From Mesorhizobium sp. (GTDB lineage Bacteria; Pseudomonadota; Alphaproteobacteria; Rhizobiales; Rhizobiaceae), in the NCBI RefSeq assembly GCF_024710845.1, contig NZ_JANJTZ010000070.1:35100-99099 (forward strand): a stretch of DNA of 64,000 bases. The letters are read 5' to 3'. Shown here one piece after another: positions 47,212 to 56,340 of the stretch. Below the pieces are notes generated by a model. That model saw only the letters and a list, made by a program, of their open reading frames with translations. It had not been told where the DNA came from and did not search any database. The stretch's first letter is position 1. Each line of letters starts with the position of its first letter. The translations under genes and the position numbers were made by a program.

Positions 47212-47381
47212 GGATGAAGGGCGCTCCCTATGGCCTTCGTGGCTTGGTGACGGTTTAGCAGCGCGAGCATGCGCGGGGTAGGGGGAAGACGGGCCGGCCA
47301 CAATCCCGCCCCGATCGGTCTTTAGCTGACCGCTCCGCGCTGCCGTTGGGGAAGCGCCCGTTTGTCCAGGAGGAGACTGTC

Positions 47382-47516
47382 ATGACCGTCAATCCGAGAG
47401 CCACGCTATCCGCGCCGGCGCTCGCATTGCGTCCGGCAGACAGACCCGTTTCCAGGATGAACGACCATGGCACGTTCCATGATGAAGCGCCGGCAGGAGG
47501 CCGAGCGCCAGCGTAA
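47382..47516 (+). CDS. Possible 44-residue leader ORF overlapping the PcfJ gene
   Basis: An ATG at 47382 follows an excellent ribosome site (AGGAGGAGACTGTC). The 44-residue product (MTVNPRATLSAPALALRPAD...) runs to TAA at 47514-47516 and overlaps the first 50 bp of the PcfJ-domain gene in another frame. The peptide is Pro/Ala-rich with no helix or domain. It could be a translational leader that couples initiation of the downstream gene, or a chance ORF. Confidence 0.35.
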   Translation: MTVNPRATLSAPALALRPADRPVSRMNDHGTFHDEAPAGGRAPA

Positions 47517-48603
47517 CGCGGCCTATGAGGCGACGCTGCGCCGCGTTTTCGCGGCGTCCCGTCCCGCGCCCGATTTCGAAAATGCGCTGAAGGAGGCCAA
47601 AGCCGGCCTGTTCGACGCCATTGTCCGGCCCGCGCACGAATGGCGACCGAAGCTGAAGACGCGCGACCCCGGCCGGCTCAGGCTCGCCGCGGCGCGCCAC
47701 CTCTTCGCGCGCTATGCCGTGCCTGCGCATCTCGAGCGGATCTGGCTCGACCCTGGCGGGATCGAGGCGGACGAGGCGACGCTGCGCAAGCGCTGGTATG
47801 TGGCGGCGGCGAAGGGCGAGTCGCTCTACAAGGCCGGCGCATCGCAGTGGATGACGCGCAAGGAGGTGCATGCCTTCCTCAACGCCTCGGGCGACCTGTC
47901 CTTCGAGCAGGCGTTCTGGCTGGCCATCGCCCGCTCCACGACGGACGATCCGGCCATCGCGTCGCGTATCGCAAGGTCGAAGATCGCGCGCACGCCCAGG
48001 GCCGAGATCGGCTTCTGGCGCGAGGCGGCGCGCTTCTTCTGCGCCAACCCGGCGACGGTCGAAGAGATCGACGATCTCTGCGACTACCTCGCCGCGGCCA
48101 GGCAGCGGAACCGCGGCTTCAGCCTGAAGGGGCGGACGCTCGGCTCGCTGCGCCGCATGTCGGCCGAGTGGCACCGCGACATGGCGGCGATCGCGCGGAT
48201 CGAGGCGATGCGCCGGCGCTTCGCCGACGAGAAGGCGATGCGCGAGGCACGCTGGCCGGGATCGCGTCTCCAGGACTGGACCTGGCAGCCGCCGGGCAAG
48301 CAGGCGAAGGCGCGGCGCGAGGAGTTCGTGGTCGCGCAGTTGACCAGCGCCGAGGATCTGGTCGCCGAAACGCGCGCGATGCATCACTGCGTGTGGTCCT
48401 ATGCGGGCAAGTGCATCGCCGGCCAGGCCTCGATCTGGTCGCTCAGGCACCGCAGCGGCAAGGACGTGTCGCGGCTGCTGACGATCGAGCTCGACCGCTA
48501 CGACCGGGCCGTGCAGATCCGCGGCTTTGCCAATCGGCTGGCGACGGTGGACGAGCGGAAGGTCCTTGACCGCTGGGCGCAGGCCAGGGGAGTGGCGCTG
48601 TGA
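47467..48603 (+). CDS. PcfJ-domain protein
   Basis: A 378-residue protein with a basic N-terminus (MARSMMKRRQEAERQRN), a helical middle part, and a C-terminal PcfJ-like domain from about residue 305 with the signature MHHCVWSYAGKCIAGQASIW and a following beta strand pair. PcfJ was first named on a conjugative plasmid of Enterococcus, and its activity is unknown; chromosomal homologues occur in many bacteria. It lies on the plus strand between ivd and mccB, both on the minus strand. An ORF with a strong ribosome site overlaps its start. Confidence 0.72.
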   Translation: MARSMMKRRQEAERQRNAAYEATLRRVFAASRPAPDFENALKEAKAGLFDAIVRPAHEWRPKLKTRDPGRLRLAAARHLFARYAVPAHLERIWLDPGGIEADEATLRKRWYVAAAKGESLYKAGASQWMTRKEVHAFLNASGDLSFEQAFWLAIARSTTDDPAIASRIARSKIARTPRAEIGFWREAARFFCANPATVEEIDDLCDYLAAARQRNRGFSLKGRTLGSLRRMSAEWHRDMAAIARIEAMRRRFADEKAMREARWPGSRLQDWTWQPPGKQAKARREEFVVAQLTSAEDLVAETRAMHHCVWSYAGKCIAGQASIWSLRHRSGKDVSRLLTIELDRYDRAVQIRGFANRLATVDERKVLDRWAQARGVAL

Positions 48604-48634
48604 AATACCCCGCGCGGCGGAAGCGTCGCGCGGG

Positions 48635-49795
48635 TCACCCTTCCCCCATGATCTCCCTGCCGATCAGCCAGCGCCTGATCTCGCTCGTCCCGGCGCCGAT
48701 CTCGTAGAGCTTGGCGTCGCGCAGCAGGCGGCCGGTCGGATAGTCGTTGACATAGCCGTTGCCGCCGAGAAGCTGGATCGCGTCGAGCGCGACCTGCGTC
48801 GCCTTCTCGGCCGCGTAGAGCACGCAGCCGGCGGCGTCCTTGCGGGTGGTCTGGCCGCGGTCGCAGGCTTGGGCCACGGCGTAGACATAGGCGCGGCAGG
48901 CATTCATCGTGGAATACATGTCGGCGAGCTTGCCCTGGACGAGCTGGAACTCGCCGATCGGTTGCCCGAACTGTTTGCGCTCGTGGACATAGGGAACCAC
49001 CACGTCCATGCAGGCGGCCATGATGCCGACAGGACCAGCCGCGAGCACCACGCGCTCGTAGTCCAGCCCGCTCATCAGCACCTCGACACCGCGGCCCTCC
49101 TCGTGCAGCACGTTCTCGAACGGAACCTCGACGTCCTCGAAGACGAGCTCGCCGGTGTTGGAACCGCGCATGCCGAGCTTGTCGAGCTTCTGTGCGACCG
49201 AGAAGCCGGGGGTGGAAGTATCCAGAACGAAGGCGGTGATCCCGCGCGAGCCGCGCTCGGGATCGGTCTTGGCATAGACGACGAGCGTGCCGGCATCCGG
49301 CCCGTTGGTGATCCACATCTTCGAGCCGTTGAGCACATAGCGATCATTCTTCTTCTCGGCCCACAGCCGCATCGAGACGACGTCCGAGCCGGAGCCCGAT
49401 TCCGACATCGCGAGCGCGCCGACCTTCTCGCCCGAGCATAGGTCAGGCAGGAAGCGGGCCTTCTGTTCGGCGGTACCCCAGCGGCTTATCTGGTTGACGC
49501 AAAGATTCGAATGCGCACCGTACGACAGGCCGACCGAGGCAGACGCGCGCGAAACCTCCTCCACGGCGACGACCTGCGCCAGATAGCCCATTCCCGAGCC
49601 GCCGAAGTCCGGCTCGGCGGTAATGCCGAGCAAGCCGAGCGCTCCGAGTTCCTGCCACAGATGTGCGGGGAACTCGTTGGAGCGGTCGATGTCGGCGGCG
49701 ATCGGCGCGATGCGCTCCTGCGCGAAGCGGCGAACCATGTCGCGCAGCGCATCGATGTCGTCGCCGTGGCCGAAATTGAGTGTGTTGTTGTACAT
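48635..49795 (-). CDS. ivd: Isovaleryl-CoA dehydrogenase
   Basis: A 386-residue FAD enzyme oxidising isovaleryl-CoA to 3-methylcrotonyl-CoA in leucine degradation; electrons go to ETF and then ETF-QO. The acyl-CoA dehydrogenase fold is complete ([47 protein letters not shown]). The catalytic base appears to be Glu247 in LDYERVVLA, the position specific to isovaleryl-CoA dehydrogenases, while the usual later Glu is Gly/Ala here ([12 protein letters not shown]). The gene starts 9 bp after the TetR regulator, with GGGAGG as its ribosome site. Confidence 0.93.
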   Translation of the reverse strand: MYNNTLNFGHGDDIDALRDMVRRFAQERIAPIAADIDRSNEFPAHLWQELGALGLLGITAEPDFGGSGMGYLAQVVAVEEVSRASASVGLSYGAHSNLCVNQISRWGTAEQKARFLPDLCSGEKVGALAMSESGSGSDVVSMRLWAEKKNDRYVLNGSKMWITNGPDAGTLVVYAKTDPERGSRGITAFVLDTSTPGFSVAQKLDKLGMRGSNTGELVFEDVEVPFENVLHEEGRGVEVLMSGLDYERVVLAAGPVGIMAACMDVVVPYVHERKQFGQPIGEFQLVQGKLADMYSTMNACRAYVYAVAQACDRGQTTRKDAAGCVLYAAEKATQVALDAIQLLGGNGYVNDYPTGRLLRDAKLYEIGAGTSEIRRWLIGREIMGEG

Positions 49796-49804
49796 GGTGC
49801 CTCC

Positions 49805-50446
49805 CTAGCTCTGCGTATTTGCCCGCCGTTCGATCTGCGGGGCTTCGGCCGGCGCCGCCGCGCCGACAAGCCGCATCGTCATCGCGTGATAGGTTTCCGC
49901 GACCTCTTCCACCGAGAGCCGTTCGTCGGGGCGGAACCAGACGATGACGCCGGTGATCATCTGGATGATCGCCATCGCGGTAAGTCCGACATCGTCGATG
50001 GCGAAGGCGCCCGTCTCGGCGCCGTCGCGCAGGATCTGGCGCAGCTCCTTCTCGTAGGTGTTGCGCATCCTGAGGATGGCGGTGAGCTTCGCGGGTGAAA
50101 GGCTGCGCAGCTCGAGGTTCGAGACATGGGTGGAATGACGCCGCGCAACGTGAAACCCGATATGGTTGCGCACGAAGGCCGACAGGCTGCCGAACGGATC
50201 GCGCACGGCAGGCCGAGCCACATCCCAGGACGCGATCAGCCCCTCCATATGCTCGCGCAGGAGGGTGAAGAGCAGCTCTTCCTTGTTTGGAAAGTAGCGA
50301 TAGAGCGCGGCCGCCTGCACGCCGACCTCGTCGCCGAGCTGGCGCATGGACATCGCCTCGTAGCCGCGCCGTGCGATCAGCTTCAGCGCCGCCTCGCGGA
50401 TCGCCGCCTCGGTGCGTTCGCCGTCGGAACCCGTGGTGCGCGCCAT
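49805..50446 (-). CDS. TetR-family regulator, probably of leucine degradation
   Basis: A 213-residue repressor-type protein. The N-terminal helix-turn-helix is clear (REAALKLIARRGYEAMSMRQ; EVGVQAAALYRYFPNKEEL). The C-terminal ligand domain should bind an acyl-CoA, since the gene is in an operon with ivd only 9 bp downstream. TetR regulators of this kind control branched-chain catabolism in some proteobacteria (LiuQ). A 10-bp palindrome upstream is a candidate operator for autoregulation. The specific ligand is unknown. Confidence 0.8.
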   Translation of the reverse strand: MARTTGSDGERTEAAIREAALKLIARRGYEAMSMRQLGDEVGVQAAALYRYFPNKEELLFTLLREHMEGLIASWDVARPAVRDPFGSLSAFVRNHIGFHVARRHSTHVSNLELRSLSPAKLTAILRMRNTYEKELRQILRDGAETGAFAIDDVGLTAMAIIQMITGVIVWFRPDERLSVEEVAETYHAMTMRLVGAAAPAEAPQIERRANTQS

Positions 50447-50466
50447 ACTCTCCTCCAGATAGTTGA

Positions 50467-50495
50467 AGAATAAAACGATCGTTCATTTAATTCAA
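50467..50495 (-). promoter_or_regulatory. Candidate TetR operator
   Basis: The perfect palindrome AACGATCGTT (50474-50483) lies in an AT-rich patch 28 bp upstream of the TetR start, inside an imperfect longer dyad that opens GAA and closes TTC. Position and form suit autoregulation of the TetR-ivd operon. Confidence 0.5.
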
Positions 50496-50565
50496 GGTAC
50501 TCGTTTCCACTCTGATATAGCGCGGCGGCGCCTCGAGGGCCCACGCTATGGGCAGTCCGAACGCA

Positions 50566-50964
50566 TCAGCGCTGTCCGTCAGGCCCTCCGCTGACCGAGA
50601 CCATCTGCCAGGCGCCGTTCTTTCGCAGATACATTTCGGTCCACCGGCCGGCGATGCTCTGAATACGGTCTCCGCCGGAGTCCACCTCGGCTTCGTAGGT
50701 GTAGTGCGCGACGCCAGCGACGCCGTCGAAGACCGCAACGTGCAGGGGCGTCAGATCATAGCGGCGTATCGGTGGGGATGGGGGCCCGACGGACGCCATC
50801 GCCGCCTGGAAGTCGTGCGGCCGCTCGTTGCCCGTCACCCAGCCGCTGTAGGCGGGATGCAGTGCATTGGCGATGGATATGACGTCGCGCCGGACCGCCA
50901 TGTCCCAAAGGGCGACGACCTGAGCCCAAAGACCGGCCTGTTCACCGGTGAGATTTTCGAGCAT
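50566..50964 (-). CDS. SnoaL/DUF4440-like protein (NTF2 fold)
   Basis: A 132-residue single-domain protein of the NTF2-like superfamily: an N-terminal helical part (LTGEQAGLWAQVVALWDMAV), ALHPAYSGWVTGNERP, and a C-terminal sheet (GRWTEMYLRKNGAWQMVSVS) typical of DUF4440/SnoaL. Such proteins bind or convert small hydrophobic ligands; no catalytic pair can be named. AGGAG lies 8 bp before the ATG at 50964, so the longer frame to 51156 is rejected. It stands alone. Confidence 0.72.
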   Translation of the reverse strand: MLENLTGEQAGLWAQVVALWDMAVRRDVISIANALHPAYSGWVTGNERPHDFQAAMASVGPPSPPIRRYDLTPLHVAVFDGVAGVAHYTYEAEVDSGGDRIQSIAGRWTEMYLRKNGAWQMVSVSGGPDGQR

Positions 50965-51308
50965 GCAACAGACTCCTATGGGCGCCGTGGTCGCCCGAAA
51001 GCAGATACTCCGCTGTCGGGCAACCGGCATCAATGGAAGAAAGGATCCACGCATTAAGGCCGCTGGCGTAGAGGATCGGGGCGATCGGCTCTCATCTGCG
51101 AAGCAATAAGTCCTATGCTTTGGTCTAAGAACCGTCCGCACCCCGCGGGTCGCCATCCGGAGTGGTCATCTCTCGCCAGGGCGCCCTGCATGAATGTGAA
51201 CCTGGCCCGCCGGACTGGCCTTTCCGGTGTCACTGGAGCATGTGAGGCGTAGTCTCTAGCCTGGAGCGCCGCTCGAGGGCCGGAACCGCGACAGACGGAG
51301 GAAACACG
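50965..51308. other. 344-bp divergent intergenic region
   Basis: No gene is seen. The region lies between the starts of the SnoaL-like gene and the oxidoreductase gene, so it should hold both promoters. A short inverted repeat, GCCCGA...TCGGGC at about 50991-51020, is the only structure noted. Confidence 0.5.
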
Positions 51309-52322
51309 ATGCCCACCAACACCCGGATCGTTCTCGCATCACGGCCGCACGGCCGGCCGAAGCCGACGGATTTTCGCCTCGAGACGGTCGATGTCCCCGC
51401 CCTGCGCGATGGCGAGGTTCTGTTGGAAACGCTTTTCCTGTCGCTCGACCCCTACATGCGCGGCCGTATGAGCGATGCGAAGTCCTACGCCAAGCCGGTG
51501 GAAATCGGCGCCGTGATGGAAGGCGGCACCGTCGCGCGGGTGGCCGAGAGCCGCAACGCCAAGTTCGGCGTCGGCGACATCGTGCTCGCCCATACCGGCT
51601 GGCAGAGCTTCGCTATTTCGGACGGAGCGGGATTGCGCAAGCTGGATCCGGCCGCTGCCCCGGTCTCGACCGCGCTCGGCGTACTCGGCATGCCGGGCTT
51701 CACCGCCTATGCCGGCCTGTTGACGATCGGCCGCCCGAAAGCGGGCGAGACGATCGTAGTGGCGGCGGCGAGCGGGGCCGTCGGTTCCGTCGTCGGCCAG
51801 ATCGCGCGGATCAAGGGAGCGCGCGCTGTTGGAATAGCCGGCGGGCCGGAAAAATGCGCCTTCGTGCGAAGCGAACTCGGCTTCGACGCGGCCGTGGACC
51901 ACCGTTCGCCCGACTTTGCCGCGGAACTCAAGGCCTCCTGCCCGGACGGCATCGACGTCTATTTCGAGAATGTCGGCGGCCATGTCTGGGACGCGGTCTT
52001 TCCCCTGTTGAACGAGTTCGCGCGCGTGCCGGTCTGCGGCCTTATCGCGCAATACAACGCGACAGAGCATTCGGGCACGGATCGCTTGCCGACCATGATG
52101 CGCGAGGTGCTGACGCGCAGCCTCACCATCCGCGGCTTCATCCAGCGCGAGTTTCTCGATCAGCGTCCGGCCTTCTACCGCGACATGGCCGGCTGGATTT
52201 CTGAAGGCAAGGTGCGTTACCGCGAGGACATCGTCGACGGTTTGGAAAACGCTCCGGACGCCTTCATCGGCCTGCTGGAGGGGCAGAATTTCGGCAAGCT
52301 TCTGGTGCGTGTCGCGACCTGA
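51309..52322 (+). CDS. NADP-dependent medium-chain oxidoreductase (CurA/leukotriene-B4 dehydrogenase type)
   Basis: A 337-residue zinc-independent reductase that uses NADPH to reduce the double bond of alpha,beta-unsaturated ketones or aldehydes. Landmarks are LSLDPYMRGRMSD near residue 55, the nucleotide-binding VVAAASGAVGSVVGQIA, and YFENVGGHVWDAVFPLLN. No zinc-ligand Cys cluster is present. Relatives include CurA (curcumin reductase) and 2-alkenal reductases, often part of electrophile detoxification. GGAGG precedes the ATG at 51309. The neighbours suggest no pathway. Confidence 0.9.
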   Translation: MPTNTRIVLASRPHGRPKPTDFRLETVDVPALRDGEVLLETLFLSLDPYMRGRMSDAKSYAKPVEIGAVMEGGTVARVAESRNAKFGVGDIVLAHTGWQSFAISDGAGLRKLDPAAAPVSTALGVLGMPGFTAYAGLLTIGRPKAGETIVVAAASGAVGSVVGQIARIKGARAVGIAGGPEKCAFVRSELGFDAAVDHRSPDFAAELKASCPDGIDVYFENVGGHVWDAVFPLLNEFARVPVCGLIAQYNATEHSGTDRLPTMMREVLTRSLTIRGFIQREFLDQRPAFYRDMAGWISEGKVRYREDIVDGLENAPDAFIGLLEGQNFGKLLVRVAT

Positions 52323-52327
52323 CCCAG

Positions 52328-53437
52328 TCAGTGGCCGCGCGCGGCGGCGAGCGCGCCGGGCAGTTCCTCGGCGAAGATCGCCAGTTCGGGTTCCGGTCCA
52401 CAACTGACGCGGATGCAGCGGTCGAGCCCGGGCGCCATCGGCTTACGCACGAAGACATCGCGGGCGATCAGCGACTGCATCACCTTCATGGCGTAGGCGC
52501 CGTCCGCGCCGCAGTCGATGGTGACGAAATTGGTCGCGGAGGGGAGAGCGGCAAGACCGTTGTCGGCGGCGATCGCCTCGATGCGGCGCCGGCCGCCGGC
52601 GATACGGCTGAGCACGTCCGCGAGCCAGTCCTGGTCCTGGATCGCGGCGGCGGCGGCCACCTGCGTAATCCGGCTCATGCCGAAATGATTGCGCACCTTG
52701 TCGAAAGCGCGGATCGTCTCAGTCTCGCCGATCGCGTAGCCGCAGCGCATGCCGGCAAGACCGTAGGCCTTGGAGAACGTGCGCATGCGCAGCACGTTCG
52801 GCCGCGCGACGTCGAGGGGAGGGCGCGTGGAGGCGGGCGCCATTTCGGTATAGGCCTCGTCCAGCACGAGCAGCGTCGTCTCGGGTAGCGCTTCGATGAA
52901 GCGCTGGAGTTCGCTGCCCTCCCACCACGTGCCCATCGGATTGTCGGGATTGGCGAGATAGACGAGCGGTGCGTGCTCCCGCTTCACGGCGTCGAGCAAG
53001 GCCTCGATGTCCTCGCGGTCGTCACGATAGGGCGCGGTGACGAGCCGGCCGCCGAAGCCGGCGACGTGGTAGTTGAAGGTGGGATAGGCGCCGAGCGAGG
53101 TGACCACCGGCTGTCCCGGTTCGACGAAGAGCCTCACGATGAGGCCGAGAAGCCCGTCTATGCCTCCGTCGATCGCGATGTTTTCCGGCGCGACGCCGTG
53201 GTGAGCGGCCACGAGCTGCCGCAGATCGAAGTTCTCCGGATCGCAGTATTTCCACATGTCCGCCGCTGCGCTCGCCATCGCCTCGGCGACTCTCGGCGAG
53301 GCGCCGAACCCGTTCTCGTTGGCGCCGATGCGGGCGCGGAACGGCCGGCCGCGCTGCCGCTCCTGCGTCTCAGGTCCGACGAAAGGGACAGTCGCGGGCA
53401 GCGTAGCGGCAAGGGCAGTGAGGCGGGGGCGGGTCAT
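52328..53437 (-). CDS. HisC-like PLP-dependent aminotransferase
   Basis: A 369-residue fold-type I aminotransferase of the histidinol-phosphate aminotransferase family. It has the N-terminal IGANENGFGASPRV, LANPDNPMGTWW, the Asp/Tyr pair VLDEAYTEM, and the PLP Lys in TFSKAYGLAGMRCGYAIG, followed by the C-terminal Arg (CIRVSCGPEPE). HisC paralogues outside the his operon often use aromatic amino acids or other substrates, so the name hisC is not given. No his genes are near. It converges with the oxidoreductase gene with only 5 bp between stops. Confidence 0.84.
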   Translation of the reverse strand: MTRPRLTALAATLPATVPFVGPETQERQRGRPFRARIGANENGFGASPRVAEAMASAAADMWKYCDPENFDLRQLVAAHHGVAPENIAIDGGIDGLLGLIVRLFVEPGQPVVTSLGAYPTFNYHVAGFGGRLVTAPYRDDREDIEALLDAVKREHAPLVYLANPDNPMGTWWEGSELQRFIEALPETTLLVLDEAYTEMAPASTRPPLDVARPNVLRMRTFSKAYGLAGMRCGYAIGETETIRAFDKVRNHFGMSRITQVAAAAAIQDQDWLADVLSRIAGGRRRIEAIAADNGLAALPSATNFVTIDCGADGAYAMKVMQSLIARDVFVRKPMAPGLDRCIRVSCGPEPELAIFAEELPGALAAARGH

Positions 53438-53506
53438 GTCGGCGGCTCGGTTGCGGGCGGGACTTCCTTAGAGAATTCGCGCGGCCTCAACAATCGCCCG
53501 TAAGCG

Positions 53507-53531
53507 AAAGACCCGGATATGCCGGGTCCTT
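53507..53531 (-). terminator. Terminator of the serine hydrolase gene
   Basis: AAAGACCCGG pairs with CCGGGTCCTT around ATATG. Read on the minus strand the stem ends in TCTTT, 40 bp after the serine hydrolase stop. Confidence 0.55.
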
Positions 53532-53570
53532 CAATTCGTCGAGCGGATAGCTAGAATTGTTGCCAACCAA

Positions 53571-54737
53571 TCACAAAGCGGCTGCGATCTGGGACAGCAT
53601 CGCGAAATCGAGCACCGTCGCAGCCTCGTCGCTGGGCAAGGGAACGGTCGAGAACTTGACGATCACGACGCGCGAAACAGGATCGACGAGAAGCCGCTGG
53701 CCGTGGATGCCCTCGCCGGCGAAGTGATCGCGCTCGCTGCCGATCTGATACCAGCACGAGCGGTAGCGCCCGTGGGGGAAGGACGAGGCGAAATTGCCGT
53801 CGATCCAGGCCTGTCGGTCGCCGTTCCTGCGCATGTCGTCGACCCAGTCCGCCGGGATGATCTGGCGTCCGCCGCGCCGGCCGCCGTCGAGAACGAGTTG
53901 GCCGAGCCGGGCGAGATCGCGCGCCGTCACGCACATTCCACCTGCGGCGCGCGCAGCGCCCACCCGGTCGACAGAGACATAAGCCGGGCCGCGCGCGCCC
54001 ATCGGCTGCCAGAGCCGATCGCGCAGATAGTCGTGCAGGCGGATGCCGGTCGCACGCTCGATGACTATGCCGAGCATGTCGGTGTTGGGAGAAGCGTAGG
54101 CGAACACCTTGCCGTGCGGCCCGGGCAGGCGCGGAAGTGAAGCAAGTACCTGTTCCATCGTTTCGGGCGTGGTGCCTGGCCGCTCGGGATTCCACAGCAT
54201 CGAGCGCCGGTAGCGGTCGAAATCGCCTTCGTGGTCGAGGTAGTCCTCCACGAAATCGAGGCTGACGGTCATGTCGAGCAGGTCGCGCACCGTGGCCGCT
54301 TCGTACGCGGAGCCGGGTTGAACGTCTAAATAGCGCGACACGGGCGCCGCGGAATCGAGCTTGCCCTCGCCGACCGCGATGCCGGCAAGCATGCCGGTCA
54401 CCGATTTCGAGATGGAGAAGATGAGATGCGGCCGGACCGTCGAACCGTGCGGAGCGTTCCACTCGGCGAAGATATTGCCATCACGCATCGCGACGAAGCA
54501 GTCTCCATGGGATCGTGCCAAATGATCGGTGGCGGAGATCCGCGCGCCGTCCGGACAGGTAAGCATCATTCCCTCGAGCGGTCCGGTGCCGGGATTGTCT
54601 CTCCCGTCCTCGGTGCCGGTGGAGATAACCGCCGTTGGAACGAATTCGCTTACATTGTGGAACGACCATGTGTGAAATGGCGGCTCACGCCAGTTGGCGA
54701 GCGTGATGTCTTTGCGGGTAAAGGGCAGGGCGGTCAT
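53571..54737 (-). CDS. Serine hydrolase, class C beta-lactamase/NylB fold
   Basis: A 388-residue enzyme with the penicillin-recognising fold. The nucleophile motif SxxK is Ser108-Ile-Ser-Lys111 in IFSISKSVTG. The second motif YxS/N is YAS in KVFAYASPNTDMLG. The C-terminus carries HGQRLLVDPVSRVVIVKFST where the KTG-like motif would be. This arrangement is found in esterases and 6-aminohexanoate-dimer hydrolase (NylB) as well as in class C beta-lactamases. No signal peptide is seen, which argues against a beta-lactamase. The natural substrate is unknown. Confidence 0.8.
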   Translation of the reverse strand: MTALPFTRKDITLANWREPPFHTWSFHNVSEFVPTAVISTGTEDGRDNPGTGPLEGMMLTCPDGARISATDHLARSHGDCFVAMRDGNIFAEWNAPHGSTVRPHLIFSISKSVTGMLAGIAVGEGKLDSAAPVSRYLDVQPGSAYEAATVRDLLDMTVSLDFVEDYLDHEGDFDRYRRSMLWNPERPGTTPETMEQVLASLPRLPGPHGKVFAYASPNTDMLGIVIERATGIRLHDYLRDRLWQPMGARGPAYVSVDRVGAARAAGGMCVTARDLARLGQLVLDGGRRGGRQIIPADWVDDMRRNGDRQAWIDGNFASSFPHGRYRSCWYQIGSERDHFAGEGIHGQRLLVDPVSRVVIVKFSTVPLPSDEAATVLDFAMLSQIAAAL

Positions 54738-54813
54738 GGCGGGCTCCTTGGCAGTCCGAGACTAGTGTCTCTCGATCGCCGCCTGCAATCCCGCTCGCTT
54801 GGTCCAGACAGCA

Positions 54814-54843
54814 AAAGACCCGGCGGTTGCCCGCCGGGTCTTT
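54814..54843 (-). terminator. Strong terminator of the porin gene
   Basis: Perfect 13-bp stem AAAGACCCGGCGG / CCGCCGGGTCTTT with loop TTGC, starting 23 bp after the porin stop. The minus strand continues with TTTT. Confidence 0.8.
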
Positions 54844-54865
54844 GAGAAGCGATCTGATCGAAAGA

Positions 54866-55957
54866 TCAGAAGTAACGGGTGAAGCGGAGCCAGCCGGATG
54901 CGGTACCGTCGAAACCGTCGGTCTTCGCATAAGCGATCTCGGAGCGAACTTCAAAGTTCGTGACCGGGAGCCACACCAGCGAGAGTTCCGCGAGATAAGC
55001 ATCCGGGAAGCCCGTGAAGCCCGCGAAATACTGACCAGCCACGCTGGCGCTGAACGTGTCGGTGAAGACGTGGTTGTACGACGCCATGATCGACCACTCG
55101 GCAGCCTGCACGTTGAACAGCGGCAGACCGGCGTCATAGAGGATGCCATACTTGTTGGTCGCGGTCTCAGAGTACCAGCCGATGACACGCAGCGACGAGC
55201 CGTTCATGTTCGGGATGTTGAACTGGGCACCGAGCGAAGCGGCGAAGGAGTCGTCACCCTCGTCGTAAGCCGCCTTACCCCAAACGCCACCCCAACCGGC
55301 GCTGTAGCCGACGATAGCTACGACGTCCGGCAGATAACCTTCCCCGGCCAGCGCGTCGTCTTCGAGCGAGAGCACTCCAAAGAAGCCGTTCGACTGGAAG
55401 CTGTAGGCCATCACAGCGCGCTGCTGCCAGCCGTAGGACATGCCCGACCAGGAATGCGAGCCCCAGCTCGACACGCCACCAACCTGCGAGTCCACCCAGG
55501 CCGATTCAGTATAACCGGCGCGGAAACCGCCGAGTTCGATATAAGCCTGATCCGCAGCGACGGCACCATCACCCACACCGTTCCAGGACGCCTGGAAGCG
55601 GATGTAAGAACGAAGCGTGCCCCATTCTGTCTCGGAGCGGGCGTCGAAGTTCACACGGGCCTCAATGTTCTTGTACCAGCCGTCATCAAAGCCAAACGGA
55701 TGGCTCTGCCCCTGGTAGGCATAGGTGTCGCCCGCATTTTCCCAGCCTTCCGCCCCAAACTGATACCAGATATAGCCGGAGATCTGCAGGCAGGTCTCGG
55801 TGCCGGGGATGTAGAAGAAGCCTGCGCCGTAGGCGTCGCAAACGCGAACGTATTCCACCGGCTCCGGCTCCGGAGCCATGACGGCGTCCGCAGCATTTGC
55901 ACCGGTCGCCGCTGCGAGGGCAGCCGCCGAGCCGAGAAGAAGGCCCCTGATGTTCAT
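54866..55957 (-). CDS. Outer-membrane porin (Porin_2, Omp2/RopA type)
   Basis: A 363-residue beta-barrel porin of the Brucella Omp2/rhizobial Porin_2 family that lets small hydrophilic solutes through the outer membrane. The signal peptide ends GANAADAV. The family N-terminus is VRVCDAYGAGFFYIPGTETC, whose two Cys form a conserved pair. It ends in Phe (LRFTRYF), the usual barrel-assembly signal. The start at 55957 has GGAGAG about 7 bp upstream; the long frame to 56191 is non-coding. A strong terminator follows. Confidence 0.92.
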   Translation of the reverse strand: MNIRGLLLGSAAALAAATGANAADAVMAPEPEPVEYVRVCDAYGAGFFYIPGTETCLQISGYIWYQFGAEGWENAGDTYAYQGQSHPFGFDDGWYKNIEARVNFDARSETEWGTLRSYIRFQASWNGVGDGAVAADQAYIELGGFRAGYTESAWVDSQVGGVSSWGSHSWSGMSYGWQQRAVMAYSFQSNGFFGVLSLEDDALAGEGYLPDVVAIVGYSAGWGGVWGKAAYDEGDDSFAASLGAQFNIPNMNGSSLRVIGWYSETATNKYGILYDAGLPLFNVQAAEWSIMASYNHVFTDTFSASVAGQYFAGFTGFPDAYLAELSLVWLPVTNFEVRSEIAYAKTDGFDGTASGWLRFTRYF

Positions 55958-56301
55958 ATTATGCTCTCCGTTTAGAATGTCCCGAAAGCGCCAGCGGTCG
56001 ACTGCCGCGCGTCCCTTGCGTCCTTTTTGCGGGAGTTCCCTAGCCAGTTCAACAAAAACGTCGCGGTTTCGCCGCAATCCCGTCTGGTTGCGGCGGGCCT
56101 GTTGCGGAAATGTGACGGCCGACTGACCGCGATTTGTGCAATTGGCGCGGTTGCGGTCGCGCTGCTTCCGGTTTCGGCTCGCCGCGCGCACTTTTTGCGC
56201 ATTGCCTGTCGAACCGAACTGCCTCGAATCACTGGGGAATCAGCAATCCGCATGCCAGGCGTATGCGTGTCCGCCATATTTGCTGACGCGGCGTCGCCCG
56301 A
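55958..56301. other. Intergenic region upstream of the porin gene
   Basis: No gene is seen in these 344 bp between the porin start (minus) and the B12-operon promoter (plus). It should contain the porin promoter and its leader; no clear -35/-10 pair was assigned. Confidence 0.5.
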
Positions 56302-56330
56302 TTGACCGAACAAGGCCGGATTGTTACGAC
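56302..56330 (+). promoter_or_regulatory. Sigma-70-type promoter of the B12 uptake operon
   Basis: TTGACC (56302-56307), an exact 17-bp spacer, then TACGAC (56325-56330). Transcription would start near 56337, just before the riboswitch. Confidence 0.6.
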
Positions 56331-56340
56331 ACTCCTGTCG

